A DNA stretch of 64,000 bases from NCBI GenBank assembly GCA_040772065.1, contig JAXGYX010000001.1, positions 1,922,001-1,986,000 of the forward strand. The letters run 5' to 3'. A program made the translations under genes and the position numbers. Position 1 is the first letter of the stretch. Each line of letters begins with the position of its first letter. Below, one piece after another: positions 26,585 to 34,853 of the stretch. The stretch is from JAXGYX01 sp040772065. GTDB taxonomy: Bacteria > Bacillota > Clostridia > Saccharofermentanales > Fastidiosipilaceae. The notes under the pieces are model-generated. The model made no database searches. It was not told the DNA's origin and saw only the letters and a list, made by a program, of their open reading frames with translations.

Positions 26585-26612
26585 AGGGTTCGCTGGAGCC
26601 CTTTTTATTTTT
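26585..26612 (+). terminator. Terminator of the candidate ncRNA
   Basis: AGGGTTC (26585-26591) pairs with GAGCCCT (26596-26602; one G-T pair) around loop GCTG, followed by TTTTATTTTT. Its right arm overlaps the segment complementary to the RNA 5' end, so the two pairings exclude each other. Confidence 0.82.
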
Positions 26613-26702
26613 AAATTGCGCACCAATTTCAAAGCCAACATGTCTTGCCGGTCCGCGAGCGTTATTTTATGACAATTAACGAAGTGCTGTGTGACAAGCG
26701 TT

Positions 26703-27272
26703 TCAATCATTCCAATTCTCAGGCAGCAAGACAATGTCTCTAAGAGAACGATGGTGCTCTTTAATGTCCAAGCCATATCCGATGACACGCCGGTAATCGA
26801 TTTCAAACGCGCCATAAACGATGGGTACCGGAATTAAGAGTTGGTCGGGATTATATAACAGAGCGCATAATTGAATGGAAGCGGGCTTCATTGTTTCGAT
26901 ATACTCGATCATGAAATTGGCGGTCAGCCCGGTTCGCACCACTTCCTCCACGACCAGGACATCCTTGCCTTTCAGGTCCAGCCCGACGCCACGGGTTATT
27001 TTTAACATTCCCGTGTCTTTGCCGTTGATGATCGCTGAGCCGATCGCCATGAAGTCATAAGCCACATCTAAATCAATCGCTCTTGTCAAATCAGCCACAA
27101 AATATAACGATCCTTTGAGCATTGCCACGACGATCAGGCCGTTGTCCCGATCTTTATAATCCGCGGTTATTTGTTTTCCCAACTCTTGGACGCGGCGATC
27201 GATTTCCGCCTCTGAAAACAAAATGGTGTGTCCATGTTGATCCAATCGTTTATCTGTTGAATGATGTTTCAT
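26703..27272 (-). CDS. hpt: Divergent hypoxanthine(-guanine) phosphoribosyltransferase
   Basis: The 189-residue protein is of the HPRT family, which joins a purine base to PRPP. The PPi loop MLKGSLYF (51-58) and the C-terminal YGAFEIDYRRVIGYGLDIKEHHRSL are recognisable. The PRPP-binding motif reads VLVVEEVVRTG (105-115): the usual second acid Asp is Glu110, and the catalytic Asp before TG is Arg113 (codon CGA). The flexible loop lacks the usual Ser-Tyr pair. This suggests altered or lost activity, or a different base. The ATG shares one base with the stop of the upstream kinase/nuclease-like gene (TAATG), so the pair is translationally coupled. Confidence 0.85.
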   Translation of the reverse strand: MKHHSTDKRLDQHGHTILFSEAEIDRRVQELGKQITADYKDRDNGLIVVAMLKGSLYFVADLTRAIDLDVAYDFMAIGSAIINGKDTGMLKITRGVGLDLKGKDVLVVEEVVRTGLTANFMIEYIETMKPASIQLCALLYNPDQLLIPVPIVYGAFEIDYRRVIGYGLDIKEHHRSLRDIVLLPENWND

Positions 27273-28321
27273 TATTTTGACTCTCCGGTTTCGCTGACGG
27301 GCGTGGTGATCGCCGTCAATTTATCTGCCTCAACAAGGCTTGTTGGAATGTGCTTACGAGGCTGGGGTGCCAATGTTTGCCGCTCCGTCACATCCAGCTC
27401 ACTATGTTCGATGACCGCTTTATAGTCACGACGATAGACAATTTTAACATCAATGCCGTACCGCTCTTTCGCGAGGCGAGCCTTGCGGTTTTTCCGTGCA
27501 ACATATTTTTGGTCCATGGTGGTTAATTCAAGATATAGGTCGAATTTTGGCAAATAAAAATCGGGGCGGAAAGCGGTAATCACATTTCCCGTTTCATCCC
27601 ACTCCACCGGAAATGATTTCGGCTCATAGCGCCAATCGACTCGATACCGATCCAGCATCCGCGCGAATTCGATCTCTGAGCTATGCTTCAGATCCGGAAG
27701 ATCATCCATGATGAATGTTTCCTGACTGTTCGGAGCGATCTTCAACAATTGCTCTCTGGCCTCGTAATCCGCGACAATCGCGACAATCGCGTCGATGCAG
27801 GCGTCCGGCGAGACGTGATCGGTGTTGAACACGGTGTGATATAAATATGAGTTATTTGAATCTTCTTTAAACAGCGTGGATACAAAACGTTGATATTTGC
27901 GATCCCAGTGCGCGATATATGATTCAGCGCCGTCCATTGCCATGTGATGGCGTTTGGCCAGGCGAGCCGCCCGTGTTGTGGATGAACCTTGGACGCGGAT
28001 ATGAATGCACCCGGTCTGATCGCGCAGAAAGTGGCAGCCGCCAATACCGATCAAAACCATCGATGTGGTCCGGGAGAGTCGGATTAATTCGTCTTGCAGA
28101 TGATCTTTATAGGTTCGGTTGGGCGTGAATTCCTCAAAAAAATAGCGTGGACTTTCCGCGAGCATGCGCATGTCGTGGTTGGTCACGTGAGGTCGAAAAA
28201 TTTCTTCCAACAATATCTCGCGCGTCATTAGCCGATAGCCCAGCCTCTGCGCGACTGTTTCAGCGATCGCCTCGCCATAGCTGCCGCTCAGACGGGACAC
28301 TGTTATTACGGGCATTGCCAC
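27272..28321 (-). CDS. Cytidylate-kinase-like domain fused to a PD-(D/E)XK nuclease-like domain
   Basis: In this 349-residue protein, residues 1-190 resemble the cytidylate-kinase-like group (PF13189 type): VITVSRLSGSYGEAIAETVAQRLGY with a degenerate P-loop, an Arg-rich RAARLAKR region and a helical tail. Residues 210-300 look like a restriction-endonuclease fold: EIEFARMLDRY, then FRPDFYLPKFDLYLELTT (Asp254, Glu265), then an Arg/Lys-rich helix and VKIVYRRDYK. The third motif is E-L-T instead of E-x-K, so nuclease activity is uncertain. A Pro/Thr-rich tail follows. It is the first gene of a two-gene minus-strand operon with the divergent HPRT. I do not know a named function for this fusion. 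Confidence 0.65.
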   Translation of the reverse strand: MAMPVITVSRLSGSYGEAIAETVAQRLGYRLMTREILLEEIFRPHVTNHDMRMLAESPRYFFEEFTPNRTYKDHLQDELIRLSRTTSMVLIGIGGCHFLRDQTGCIHIRVQGSSTTRAARLAKRHHMAMDGAESYIAHWDRKYQRFVSTLFKEDSNNSYLYHTVFNTDHVSPDACIDAIVAIVADYEAREQLLKIAPNSQETFIMDDLPDLKHSSEIEFARMLDRYRVDWRYEPKSFPVEWDETGNVITAFRPDFYLPKFDLYLELTTMDQKYVARKNRKARLAKERYGIDVKIVYRRDYKAVIEHSELDVTERQTLAPQPRKHIPTSLVEADKLTAITTPVSETGESK

Positions 28322-28576
28322 CTCCAGGAAAATGGTTAAAACGTTTAGAAATAGATAATCGGATTATTGTGATTATATCAATTGTATGCTGATGTTGTTG
28401 AAATCGGTGATCAAATTGGTTGGTTTGATCAGAAATGGCAAGCGATGAGGGTGTTTTGGTGTGAGTTGCTTTGTGTTTGATTGTATTATGGTAAAATAGT
28501 GAAAAATTTAGAATGGTTCATATTATGTTCCAAAACTGCCAAACAGAAAGTATTGGCGGAAACGGAGGAGATACAC

Positions 28577-29575
28577 TTGATTTGCCCAAATTGCAAATAT
28601 AATAACATTGATGATGGAAAGTTTTGCTCCAATTGTGGGAAGCCATTGCCGACCGCGCCGTCCGCGTTTTATTGCTCCAATTGTGGAAATAGAATGGCGG
28701 CGGATGAGAGTTATTGTAATGTGTGTGGCGCGCGAAATTCAGCGGTGGGCGACGATTCCGAATCTCGCTCAGCCACTCGGGTCTATTCACCATTGGGGGA
28801 TGAATTTGACGCATACGCCTCCGAATCAGACATTTCACCGCGCCTGGACGCGGACGGATATGATGATTATCCTGCGGGCCCATCCTTGTCGCAGCAGGCA
28901 GACCATGATCCATATGACAGTTTCTCCGGAGATCAGTATGGTGGACAAAATTCGTTTGACCACTATGACCGGGGACATGAGGATTACGAGGACGATGGGG
29001 ACTATGAGTATGATGATTACGATGATCCTTATGCAAGACGTCCAAGTCCCGGGATCGCGAAAACAATTTTGATCGTCGTGCTCGCCATTGTGGCGTTGAT
29101 CGTCGTCATTGGTATCATCAGTATTATTTCCGGGTTTGTCAAAGATAGCAAGAGCCGGATAGAGATCAGCACACCGACCGAGTCCGTCACGATGGAAACG
29201 ACGGTGACCACCACACAGACGCTGATGACCACGTCGGAAACGACCATGCCGACAACCGAACCATCGACCGAGCCGCCGACCACGACAACTGAGACGACAA
29301 CAGTCGAAACGACCGAGCCTCCTGTGACAACCACGGTGGCGCCGGAAGGGACCACGCTTGTGGTACGAAACAGTCAGGGGTTTGTGGTCCGAAGCGGTCC
29401 GGGGACCTCATACGACCGGTTGGGTGTCGCGCACGCCGGTTCAACCCTGAGGATCGTTGGTGAAGTGCAGGGTGAGACAGCGCAAGGCTTCGGCAGTACT
29501 TGGTATCAGGTGGATTACAATGGGCAAACCGCCTACGTGATTAAAGACAGTGGCGGTGGTCAGGAAATCAGGTAA
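28577..29575 (+). CDS. Zinc-ribbon membrane protein with Thr-rich linker and C-terminal SH3-like domain
   Basis: The 332-residue protein starts at TTG 28577: GGAGGAG (28564-28570) lies 6 bases upstream and the first zinc knuckle begins at once. Two double-cysteine ribbons (CPNC...CSNC, about 3-23; CSNC...CNVC, about 36-57) are followed by a very acidic Asp/Tyr-rich region (about 100-155) and one transmembrane helix (about 160-182). A Thr/Glu/Pro-rich linker of about 70 residues leads to an SH3b-type domain (VRSGPGTSYDRLG, WYQVDYNGQTAYV). The topology implies zinc ribbons inside and SH3b outside, binding cell wall. It looks like an envelope-associated sensor or scaffold; the exact role is unknown. 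Confidence 0.82.
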   Translation: MICPNCKYNNIDDGKFCSNCGKPLPTAPSAFYCSNCGNRMAADESYCNVCGARNSAVGDDSESRSATRVYSPLGDEFDAYASESDISPRLDADGYDDYPAGPSLSQQADHDPYDSFSGDQYGGQNSFDHYDRGHEDYEDDGDYEYDDYDDPYARRPSPGIAKTILIVVLAIVALIVVIGIISIISGFVKDSKSRIEISTPTESVTMETTVTTTQTLMTTSETTMPTTEPSTEPPTTTTETTTVETTEPPVTTTVAPEGTTLVVRNSQGFVVRSGPGTSYDRLGVAHAGSTLRIVGEVQGETAQGFGSTWYQVDYNGQTAYVIKDSGGGQEIR

Positions 29576-29584
29576 ACAGAACAA

Positions 29585-29614
29585 AAGGCATCGGCTTGAG
29601 CCGATGCCTTTTTT
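29585..29614. terminator. Terminator between convergent genes
   Basis: AAGGCATCGGC (29585-29595) pairs perfectly with GCCGATGCCTT (29600-29610), loop TTGA, then further T on the plus strand. The A-run before the stem gives T-rich flanks on the minus strand too, so it can serve both genes. Confidence 0.92.
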
Positions 29615-29649
29615 GGGTACGCCTGACCGGAACCCGTGGATTGGTTTGC

Positions 29650-30456
29650 TTATTCTTGTGATTTGTCTTCACTTCCCCACTGTTCAGGTTGTGCCTGTTG
29701 TCCGTAGTCGGGTTGTTGTCCATAGTCCGGTTGGACATAAGGCTGTTGATCCGGTTGTTGTAGATACTCGGTCTGTTGTCCGTAATCCGGTTGGCCATAA
29801 GGTTGTTGACCCGGTTGCTGTCCATACTCGGTCTGTTGTCCGTAGTCCGGTTGGCCATAAGGTTGTTGACCCGGTTGCTGTCCATACCCCGTCTGTTGTC
29901 CGTAGTCCGGTTGGCCATAAGGTTGTTGACCCGGTTGCTGTCCATAATCGGGCTGTTGCCCATAGCCCGGTTGGCCATAAGATTGCTGACCCTGCGTTTG
30001 TGGATTGTAACCTTGATAATGGACGTTCGCGGGAATTGGCGCATTGGCCATTCTTCTGTTTAATATTCCGCCAATCATATACAGGACGGTAAATATTATG
30101 TAGATGCCGGAAAACCAGTTGATCGCCAAAAAGAATGACAAGAGCGCGAATACCGTCAATATAATGCCGATAACCATCGCTGAGGAGGTCCCGGTTTTTC
30201 CGCTAAAAATAAAGCCGACAATCGCGAAAATGATATTGTAAAGCGCGATGAGAAATAAAATGACGGCCACAACCGTAAACGCCGAACCCATGAAATAGCT
30301 CAGGTCACCGAGATCCCCCAACTCTTCCATATACTCACCGATAAATTCCAATGGCATCGCCAGCAACAGCACTCCGATCAGAGCCTGTAAAACGCCCACA
30401 AGCAGCACACCGATGCTTCCTATGATCAAAAGTGCTTTCCCTTTTGCCCGATTCAT
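29650..30456 (-). CDS. Four-helix membrane protein with a 20-residue Gln/Tyr/Gly/Pro tandem-repeat tail
   Basis: This 268-residue protein has four predicted transmembrane helices (about 7-33, 55-85, 92-112 and 116-138). From about residue 150 to the end lies a low-complexity cytosolic or surface tail of YGQQ/PYGQ units. The tail is a tandem repeat of about 20 residues, encoded by 60-bp DNA repeats at 29701-29996. Gly/Gln/Tyr/Pro-rich tails of this kind are intrinsically disordered and may promote self-association. GGGGGA before the ATG supports the start. The gene is convergent with the zinc-ribbon/SH3 gene. I recognise no specific family; a link to envelope or stress functions is only a guess. 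Confidence 0.78.
   Translation of the reverse strand: MNRAKGKALLIIGSIGVLLVGVLQALIGVLLLAMPLEFIGEYMEELGDLGDLSYFMGSAFTVVAVILFLIALYNIIFAIVGFIFSGKTGTSSAMVIGIILTVFALLSFFLAINWFSGIYIIFTVLYMIGGILNRRMANAPIPANVHYQGYNPQTQGQQSYGQPGYGQQPDYGQQPGQQPYGQPDYGQQTGYGQQPGQQPYGQPDYGQQTEYGQQPGQQPYGQPDYGQQTEYLQQPDQQPYVQPDYGQQPDYGQQAQPEQWGSEDKSQE
29701..29996. repeat. 60-bp tandem repeats encoding the Gln/Tyr-rich tail
   Basis: Five consecutive 60-base units share the core GTCCGTAGTCCGGTTGGCCA. The middle copies (29761-29940) are nearly identical, and the outer two are diverged. Multiples of three keep the reading frame, so copy-number changes would lengthen or shorten the protein in 20-residue steps. Confidence 0.93.
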
Positions 30457-30705
30457 AATTTATCCCCCTTTCGCGAGATGAAGCCAACATAACAGCCTTT
30501 ATTTTTTTTGTCCACTTAGAAGTAAGCTAATTATATCAAATTAAGTATTATAAAATTGTACCAATCGATTCATGCTGAAAAGTTAATCGATGGGCGATAT
30601 AGGCAATTGATCATACGAGGTTTCAACCGACAGTTGCTCCGAGTCATGCTAAAATGAGTATCGTTGATCAATTGATTTTGTGGATGCTTGGAGCGGAGGA
30701 TATGG

Positions 30706-31857
30706 ATGATCGAGTCATTGGGTAATACACTGTCGTTGCACCAAATTGACCGCTTTTGGTGTGGTTGGGTGAGTAATGAATTTGTCACCTTGGCGGAAGG
30801 TGGTTTTGCCGATCGGATCATTGTGTCGGTCGTTTGGAGCATGGCGGCTCCAACTATTGATGAGAACGAAAGAAGGCGATTGATTTCCATTAGTCGCTCA
30901 TTCTTAAATGATTACAAGGTAAATCGCATCTTGTTGGAAGATTATTTATTGACGGTTTCAACTGTGATCCATGGCGAAGAGGAAGCGACCGCGTTTGTTC
31001 GGGATGTGGCGGAAATTGTGAAAAAAGGAGATCATATAGATGGATATCACTGCGTGTTTTGCGGACAACCGTTGGCGTGGACCTCGCGCTCAGATTTGAG
31101 TTCCGAGACTGATCTGAGCGACAATCAAGAGTCTTTGCCAGAAAAATATGATGTCGAGGGCGATCAGCAGGTATTGATCCAGGGTGGAGTCAGCACGGGC
31201 TGTCGTCTGGTCCATCGCCGCTGTCATGAGCGTTACGAACGGCGGCTGATCTCATCCACCCGTCGAAACACCAGACAGAGCTTCGGTGAACACAACACGG
31301 TGTTGCCGTATGCGGAAAAAAACCGTAGCTATTACAAAGGGTTCTGGGGAGCTTTGTTGGGTGGGCTGTTGGCTTCGCTGCTGCTTTTGATCCATGAGGG
31401 ATTGTTGTTTGTCGTGCCTTTCATCGGCGCCTTCCTGGCCCACCGTCTATATGAGAAATTCTCCGGCAAATGGGGAGAGCGACGCGCCTCGGTGACCAGT
31501 GCCGGGGCGGTGGTTGGAATGTTGCTTGGTATTTGGTTGAGTGGAATACCGTCTGCGGTCGCCATGGTGGGCATCAATCGACTGAACGGATTTGATCGGC
31601 TGCTGGCGACGTTGAAAGAAATGTGGTTGATATTTATATACACGTCGCGTAAAGACACAATCGGATTTATCTTTCGTGGCGCGCAGATCGCGGTCAGCAG
31701 TGTGTTGTTTTACAATCTTGGACGGGTGATGCCGGCGGCTTATCGGCGGGCACCGCTGACATATCAACGGATCGGCGACCCGATGCCGGCCGGTGAGACA
31801 AATCTAAGCCTCGTTTTTGATGATTCGCGGCGGATCAAAAATGGTGGACTCAAATGA
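30706..31857 (+). CDS. Membrane protein of unknown function, CxxC-containing
   Basis: The 383-residue protein starts at ATG 30706, preceded by GGAGG (30695-30699); a TTG at 30688 lies upstream of that site and is rejected. The N-terminal 200 residues are soluble, with a CVFCGQPLAW motif (about 113-122) and a later Cys/His-containing segment (TGCRLVHRRCHERYERR) that may form a metal site. The C-terminal half holds three or four hydrophobic helices (GALLGGLLASLLLLI, LLFVVPFIGAFLAH, AGAVVGMLLGIWL and another near residue 320). It overlaps the SbcD-like gene by ATGA, so it probably belongs to that DNA-metabolism operon. No family was recognised. Confidence 0.68.
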   Translation: MIESLGNTLSLHQIDRFWCGWVSNEFVTLAEGGFADRIIVSVVWSMAAPTIDENERRRLISISRSFLNDYKVNRILLEDYLLTVSTVIHGEEEATAFVRDVAEIVKKGDHIDGYHCVFCGQPLAWTSRSDLSSETDLSDNQESLPEKYDVEGDQQVLIQGGVSTGCRLVHRRCHERYERRLISSTRRNTRQSFGEHNTVLPYAEKNRSYYKGFWGALLGGLLASLLLLIHEGLLFVVPFIGAFLAHRLYEKFSGKWGERRASVTSAGAVVGMLLGIWLSGIPSAVAMVGINRLNGFDRLLATLKEMWLIFIYTSRKDTIGFIFRGAQIAVSSVLFYNLGRVMPAAYRRAPLTYQRIGDPMPAGETNLSLVFDDSRRIKNGGLK

Positions 31858-33047
31858 CTTTGCCTCTGCCATACGCTGATTTCAATTCACCTCGAATCCG
31901 ACACCGCCGGTTGCGCATCTTTCACTGCGCTGATTTTCATCTTCGCACGATCCAAAAGAACATTGAGAATTCTCAACTCGATTTGTTTTCACCTTTGACC
32001 AATACAGTTGAGCTTTGTTTGCGTAAAAAAGTTGACCTTTTGCTGATCGCGGGTGATTTTTTGGAAAGCCAACACGCGACCTCGCAGACGGCGGAGCTGG
32101 CCATCGACGAGTTGGCGAGGCTTTCTCATATTCCGGTCTTACTGGTGACGGGAAATCACGATCCGCTCGAGCCTCATTCTTTGTATAACACGAAAGAGTG
32201 GGGAGAACATGTGATCATTGTGGGCAACACCGATGTGATTGAATTACCGGATTTGAATGTTCGGGTCTGGTGTACCGGATTTTCCAAACGCTTTCAGGAC
32301 ACCGGGAGATTATCTTGCCCGGGAATCTCACGCAGGAACCAACCTGAAGATGACTTTCTGGAGATCGGACTGGCCCATGCCGACGTTTCCGGTGGGGTGT
32401 CACGCTATAATCCGTTGACTCGGCGCGCCATCGCCTCCTCGGCGTTGGATTATTTGGCGCTGGGGCATATTCACCAACCGTCTGAAACCATTCTTTGGAG
32501 TGGGGATACTGCGTACGCGTATGCCGGCTGTCCAATGGGTCAAGGGTTTTCAGATCTCGGTCCGCGTGGGGGCTGGCTGGTGAACTTTTCCGGAGCCGGG
32601 TTTAGCGCGGATTACATCCCATTGTCAGACAGCATGTTTCTGGAACGCGATTTGGATATTTCCTTGCCGGAGCGACTGCCGGTCTGGCGGCCGGAACAAC
32701 TGGTGTCTTTTATTCAAAGAAACTTGGAAGAGATGGACGGCCCGGGATATTTTAAACATCACTATCGTCTTACTTTAAGAGGAAATCTGCGTGGCCAGAC
32801 GATTGATCCCGATGCGCTCGGCGGTTTGTTGACGGATGTTGTCCGTGAAGTTCGTTTGCAGGATGAAACGGGCAGGGACTTGCTCTTGTCCGATTTGGAA
32901 ACGGAGAACTCCGTCCGCGGTGTATTTGTCCGTCAATTATTGGCCGACATGAAAGTGGCGCGGGCGGCGCAAGATCATGAATCGATCAAACGGCTCAGCG
33001 ACATTCTTCACATTGGACTGAGCGCGTTTGATGGTGAGGTGGTCTGA
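31854..33047 (+). CDS. SbcD/Mre11-like metallophosphoesterase (YhaO-like)
   Basis: The 397-residue DNA-repair-type nuclease shows the calcineurin-like metal motifs in order: FHCADFHL (DxH), LLIAGDFLE, VTGNHDP, a later IGLAHADVSGG and LALGHIHQP. Mre11/SbcD proteins nick and trim DNA ends together with an SMC-like ATPase. That partner is encoded immediately downstream with no gap, matching the B. subtilis yhaO-yhaN order. The protein starts at ATG 31854, overlapping the upstream membrane-protein stop. An N-terminal extension of about 20 residues precedes the core. Confidence 0.88.
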   Translation: MTLPLPYADFNSPRIRHRRLRIFHCADFHLRTIQKNIENSQLDLFSPLTNTVELCLRKKVDLLLIAGDFLESQHATSQTAELAIDELARLSHIPVLLVTGNHDPLEPHSLYNTKEWGEHVIIVGNTDVIELPDLNVRVWCTGFSKRFQDTGRLSCPGISRRNQPEDDFLEIGLAHADVSGGVSRYNPLTRRAIASSALDYLALGHIHQPSETILWSGDTAYAYAGCPMGQGFSDLGPRGGWLVNFSGAGFSADYIPLSDSMFLERDLDISLPERLPVWRPEQLVSFIQRNLEEMDGPGYFKHHYRLTLRGNLRGQTIDPDALGGLLTDVVREVRLQDETGRDLLLSDLETENSVRGVFVRQLLADMKVARAAQDHESIKRLSDILHIGLSAFDGEVV

Positions 33048-34853
33048 TTGCGTATTGAACGGATTGAAGTGCGACGATTCGGATGTCTGCGCGAGCTTTT
33101 AATCGAACATCCAGGACCGATGACCTTGATATTCGGAGAGAATGGTTCGGGAAAGAGCACATTGATGACGTTTATCTATTCCATTCTTTACGGATTGGGA
33201 CCCGCGGGCCGCTCAGCGGAGACAAATACCCGGTTGCACTATATGCCATGGGGCGAAAATGAGATGGGTGGCAGCCTGGATATCAGACATGGCGATCACA
33301 CATTGCGAATAGAACGCGGCTTTGGCGGAAAAAAGAGTGAAGATTGGTGTCGTGTCTGGATTCTCGAGACCGGAGAGCGGTTGTTTTTACGAAACCCGGA
33401 TCAGCCGGGGCGTGAGATTTTAGACATCGCTCCGCAAGTTTTTTTGAATACCGTGTTTATTCCATCAGGGAAGACGCGCCCGAACATGGATAGGGATCGG
33501 AAGGGCGAGATTGAAAGTGCGTTGCTGGGCGAGGTCGCAATTTCAGCGACGGACAGTCAAACCATCACGGTTCGCCAGGTACTGGACCTTTTGCGTGGTC
33601 AGGCGGCCGAGCTGCGTTCGCCTTCGGGAACAAAGGGTTTGTTGCCTGAAATCGAGAAAAAAATAGCTGAGTTGGAGTTGAACTGGTCGCAAGTATTGGA
33701 AGCTGAGAGACGAATCGCGCTGATTCAGCGGGAACTACAAGAAACCATGGAACGGCAGGCCGAGGCGAGACGATCGATGATCGCTCTTGAACAGCGACTG
33801 GAGGGCGCTCAGCTGATCCGGCGTTTGTCGGAAATCCGCTTGTCGCTGTCAGACCTGCTTGATCAACATCCGCGGGGATCACCTGCATTGAACGATCCCG
33901 CGCCCATGGGCGATTCTTTTCCATATGGCAGATTGAGTGTGGGACTGTTATTTGTCATGTTGGGAGTGCTCGGAGGTTACTTTATTCATCCGGGAATTTA
34001 CGCGTTGTCAGGTTTGGGTCTGGCGCTGTTGATCGGAGCCTTTGGCGGCAGGTTCAAAAGACGAAATCTCGCTGTCGAACCATCAAACACGAATGGCCGG
34101 GGTGACCGGTTGGAAGATTCTTACGATGATCTGTTGGAACAAATTCGAGTCTGGCGAGAACAATCCGGCATCAGTCCGGACGATCCCGATTTGAGCCCGG
34201 CGCATTATCACAGGCTGTGTGAGCAAGCGGACGCCCGCCGTCGGCAGGCAGACAAGCTCAGAGGTCGGGTTGATTATCTGTCAGGGCAGTTGGAAGCTTT
34301 GCGAACCGGCGAAGTCGACGCCGCGCAGCTGGAGGCGCAAGTGGCGCGAGAGCGCCGCCGCAGGCAGGCGTTGCTGGAACGCTATGATTATCTGGAACAA
34401 ACGATGGACAGGGTCAGACAGGCTGCCGATGAGTTTCGTGAGAACACAAACCCTCGTTTGATCGCCCGGCTCAGACACTGGTTGCCGATCTTCACCGGCG
34501 GAACCGTGATTGACGGACGGGTTGACGCGGACCTTCTGTTGCGTGTCACCTTGGATCAGCCCGGGACACCATCTTTTGTGGAAGAAGGGCATCTTAGCGC
34601 GGGCACCGCGCAACAGGCGCACCTAGCTTTACGCATGGCGCTGATCGAGTCCTTGTCTGCCGCGCAACCACTTCCTTTGCTGTTGGACGCGCCATTTGGA
34701 GGTTGGGACGATAAGCGGTTGACACTGACGCTGGAGGCTTTGCTCAACTTTGCCGAAAACACTGAAAGACAGCTGCTGATCTTTAGTGAATCGGCAAGGT
34801 TGGCCAACTGGTGTTCTGGACAAACATCCTCGATTGAGGTTATTATTTTATGA
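33048..34853 (+). CDS. SbcC/YhaN-like ATPase with internal transmembrane hairpin
   Basis: The 601-residue ABC/SMC-type ATPase has its Walker A motif at residues 30-38 (GENGSGKST), signature HLSAGTAQQ near 513-521 and Walker B LPLLLDAPFGG near 543-553. Between them lie coiled-coil segments (about 190-265 and 370-470) interrupted by two hydrophobic helices (about 298-335). YhaN of Bacillus has the same unusual membrane hairpin. The protein is much shorter than SbcC (about 1000 residues). The start is TTG 33048 directly after the TGA of the SbcD-like gene (TGATTG), with GGTGAGGTGG as ribosome site. It presumably forms an end-processing complex with that protein at the membrane. Confidence 0.88.
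   Translation: MRIERIEVRRFGCLRELLIEHPGPMTLIFGENGSGKSTLMTFIYSILYGLGPAGRSAETNTRLHYMPWGENEMGGSLDIRHGDHTLRIERGFGGKKSEDWCRVWILETGERLFLRNPDQPGREILDIAPQVFLNTVFIPSGKTRPNMDRDRKGEIESALLGEVAISATDSQTITVRQVLDLLRGQAAELRSPSGTKGLLPEIEKKIAELELNWSQVLEAERRIALIQRELQETMERQAEARRSMIALEQRLEGAQLIRRLSEIRLSLSDLLDQHPRGSPALNDPAPMGDSFPYGRLSVGLLFVMLGVLGGYFIHPGIYALSGLGLALLIGAFGGRFKRRNLAVEPSNTNGRGDRLEDSYDDLLEQIRVWREQSGISPDDPDLSPAHYHRLCEQADARRRQADKLRGRVDYLSGQLEALRTGEVDAAQLEAQVARERRRRQALLERYDYLEQTMDRVRQAADEFRENTNPRLIARLRHWLPIFTGGTVIDGRVDADLLLRVTLDQPGTPSFVEEGHLSAGTAQQAHLALRMALIESLSAAQPLPLLLDAPFGGWDDKRLTLTLEALLNFAENTERQLLIFSESARLANWCSGQTSSIEVIIL

Larger units (their letters stand above)
25684..26612 (+). ncRNA. Candidate large structured non-coding RNA (about 0.93 kb)
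   Basis: The region lies between a near-consensus promoter and an intrinsic terminator. It is clearly AT-rich compared with its surroundings and holds no credible coding frame. Several compact hairpins are visible. GGAT-GTGA-ATCC (25704-25715) and CATC-GAGA-GATG (26045-26056) are capped by GNRA tetraloops. GGTGTT-GCTG-AACACC is at 25923-25938. A two-part stem runs CCACTA/TTAAC (25730-25740) with GTTAA (25755-25759) and TAGTGG (25767-25772). The transcript 5' end GCTCCAG (25686-25692) is perfectly complementary to CTGGAGC (26593-26599) at the 3' end. Size and closed ends recall large bacterial RNAs such as OLE, ROOL or GOLLD. I could not match it to any, so the class is unassigned. Confidence 0.6.

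Noticed and set aside
29701..29996. Possible CRISPR-like array
   Set aside because: Repeats are contiguous 60-base coding units without unique spacers; they encode the protein tail.
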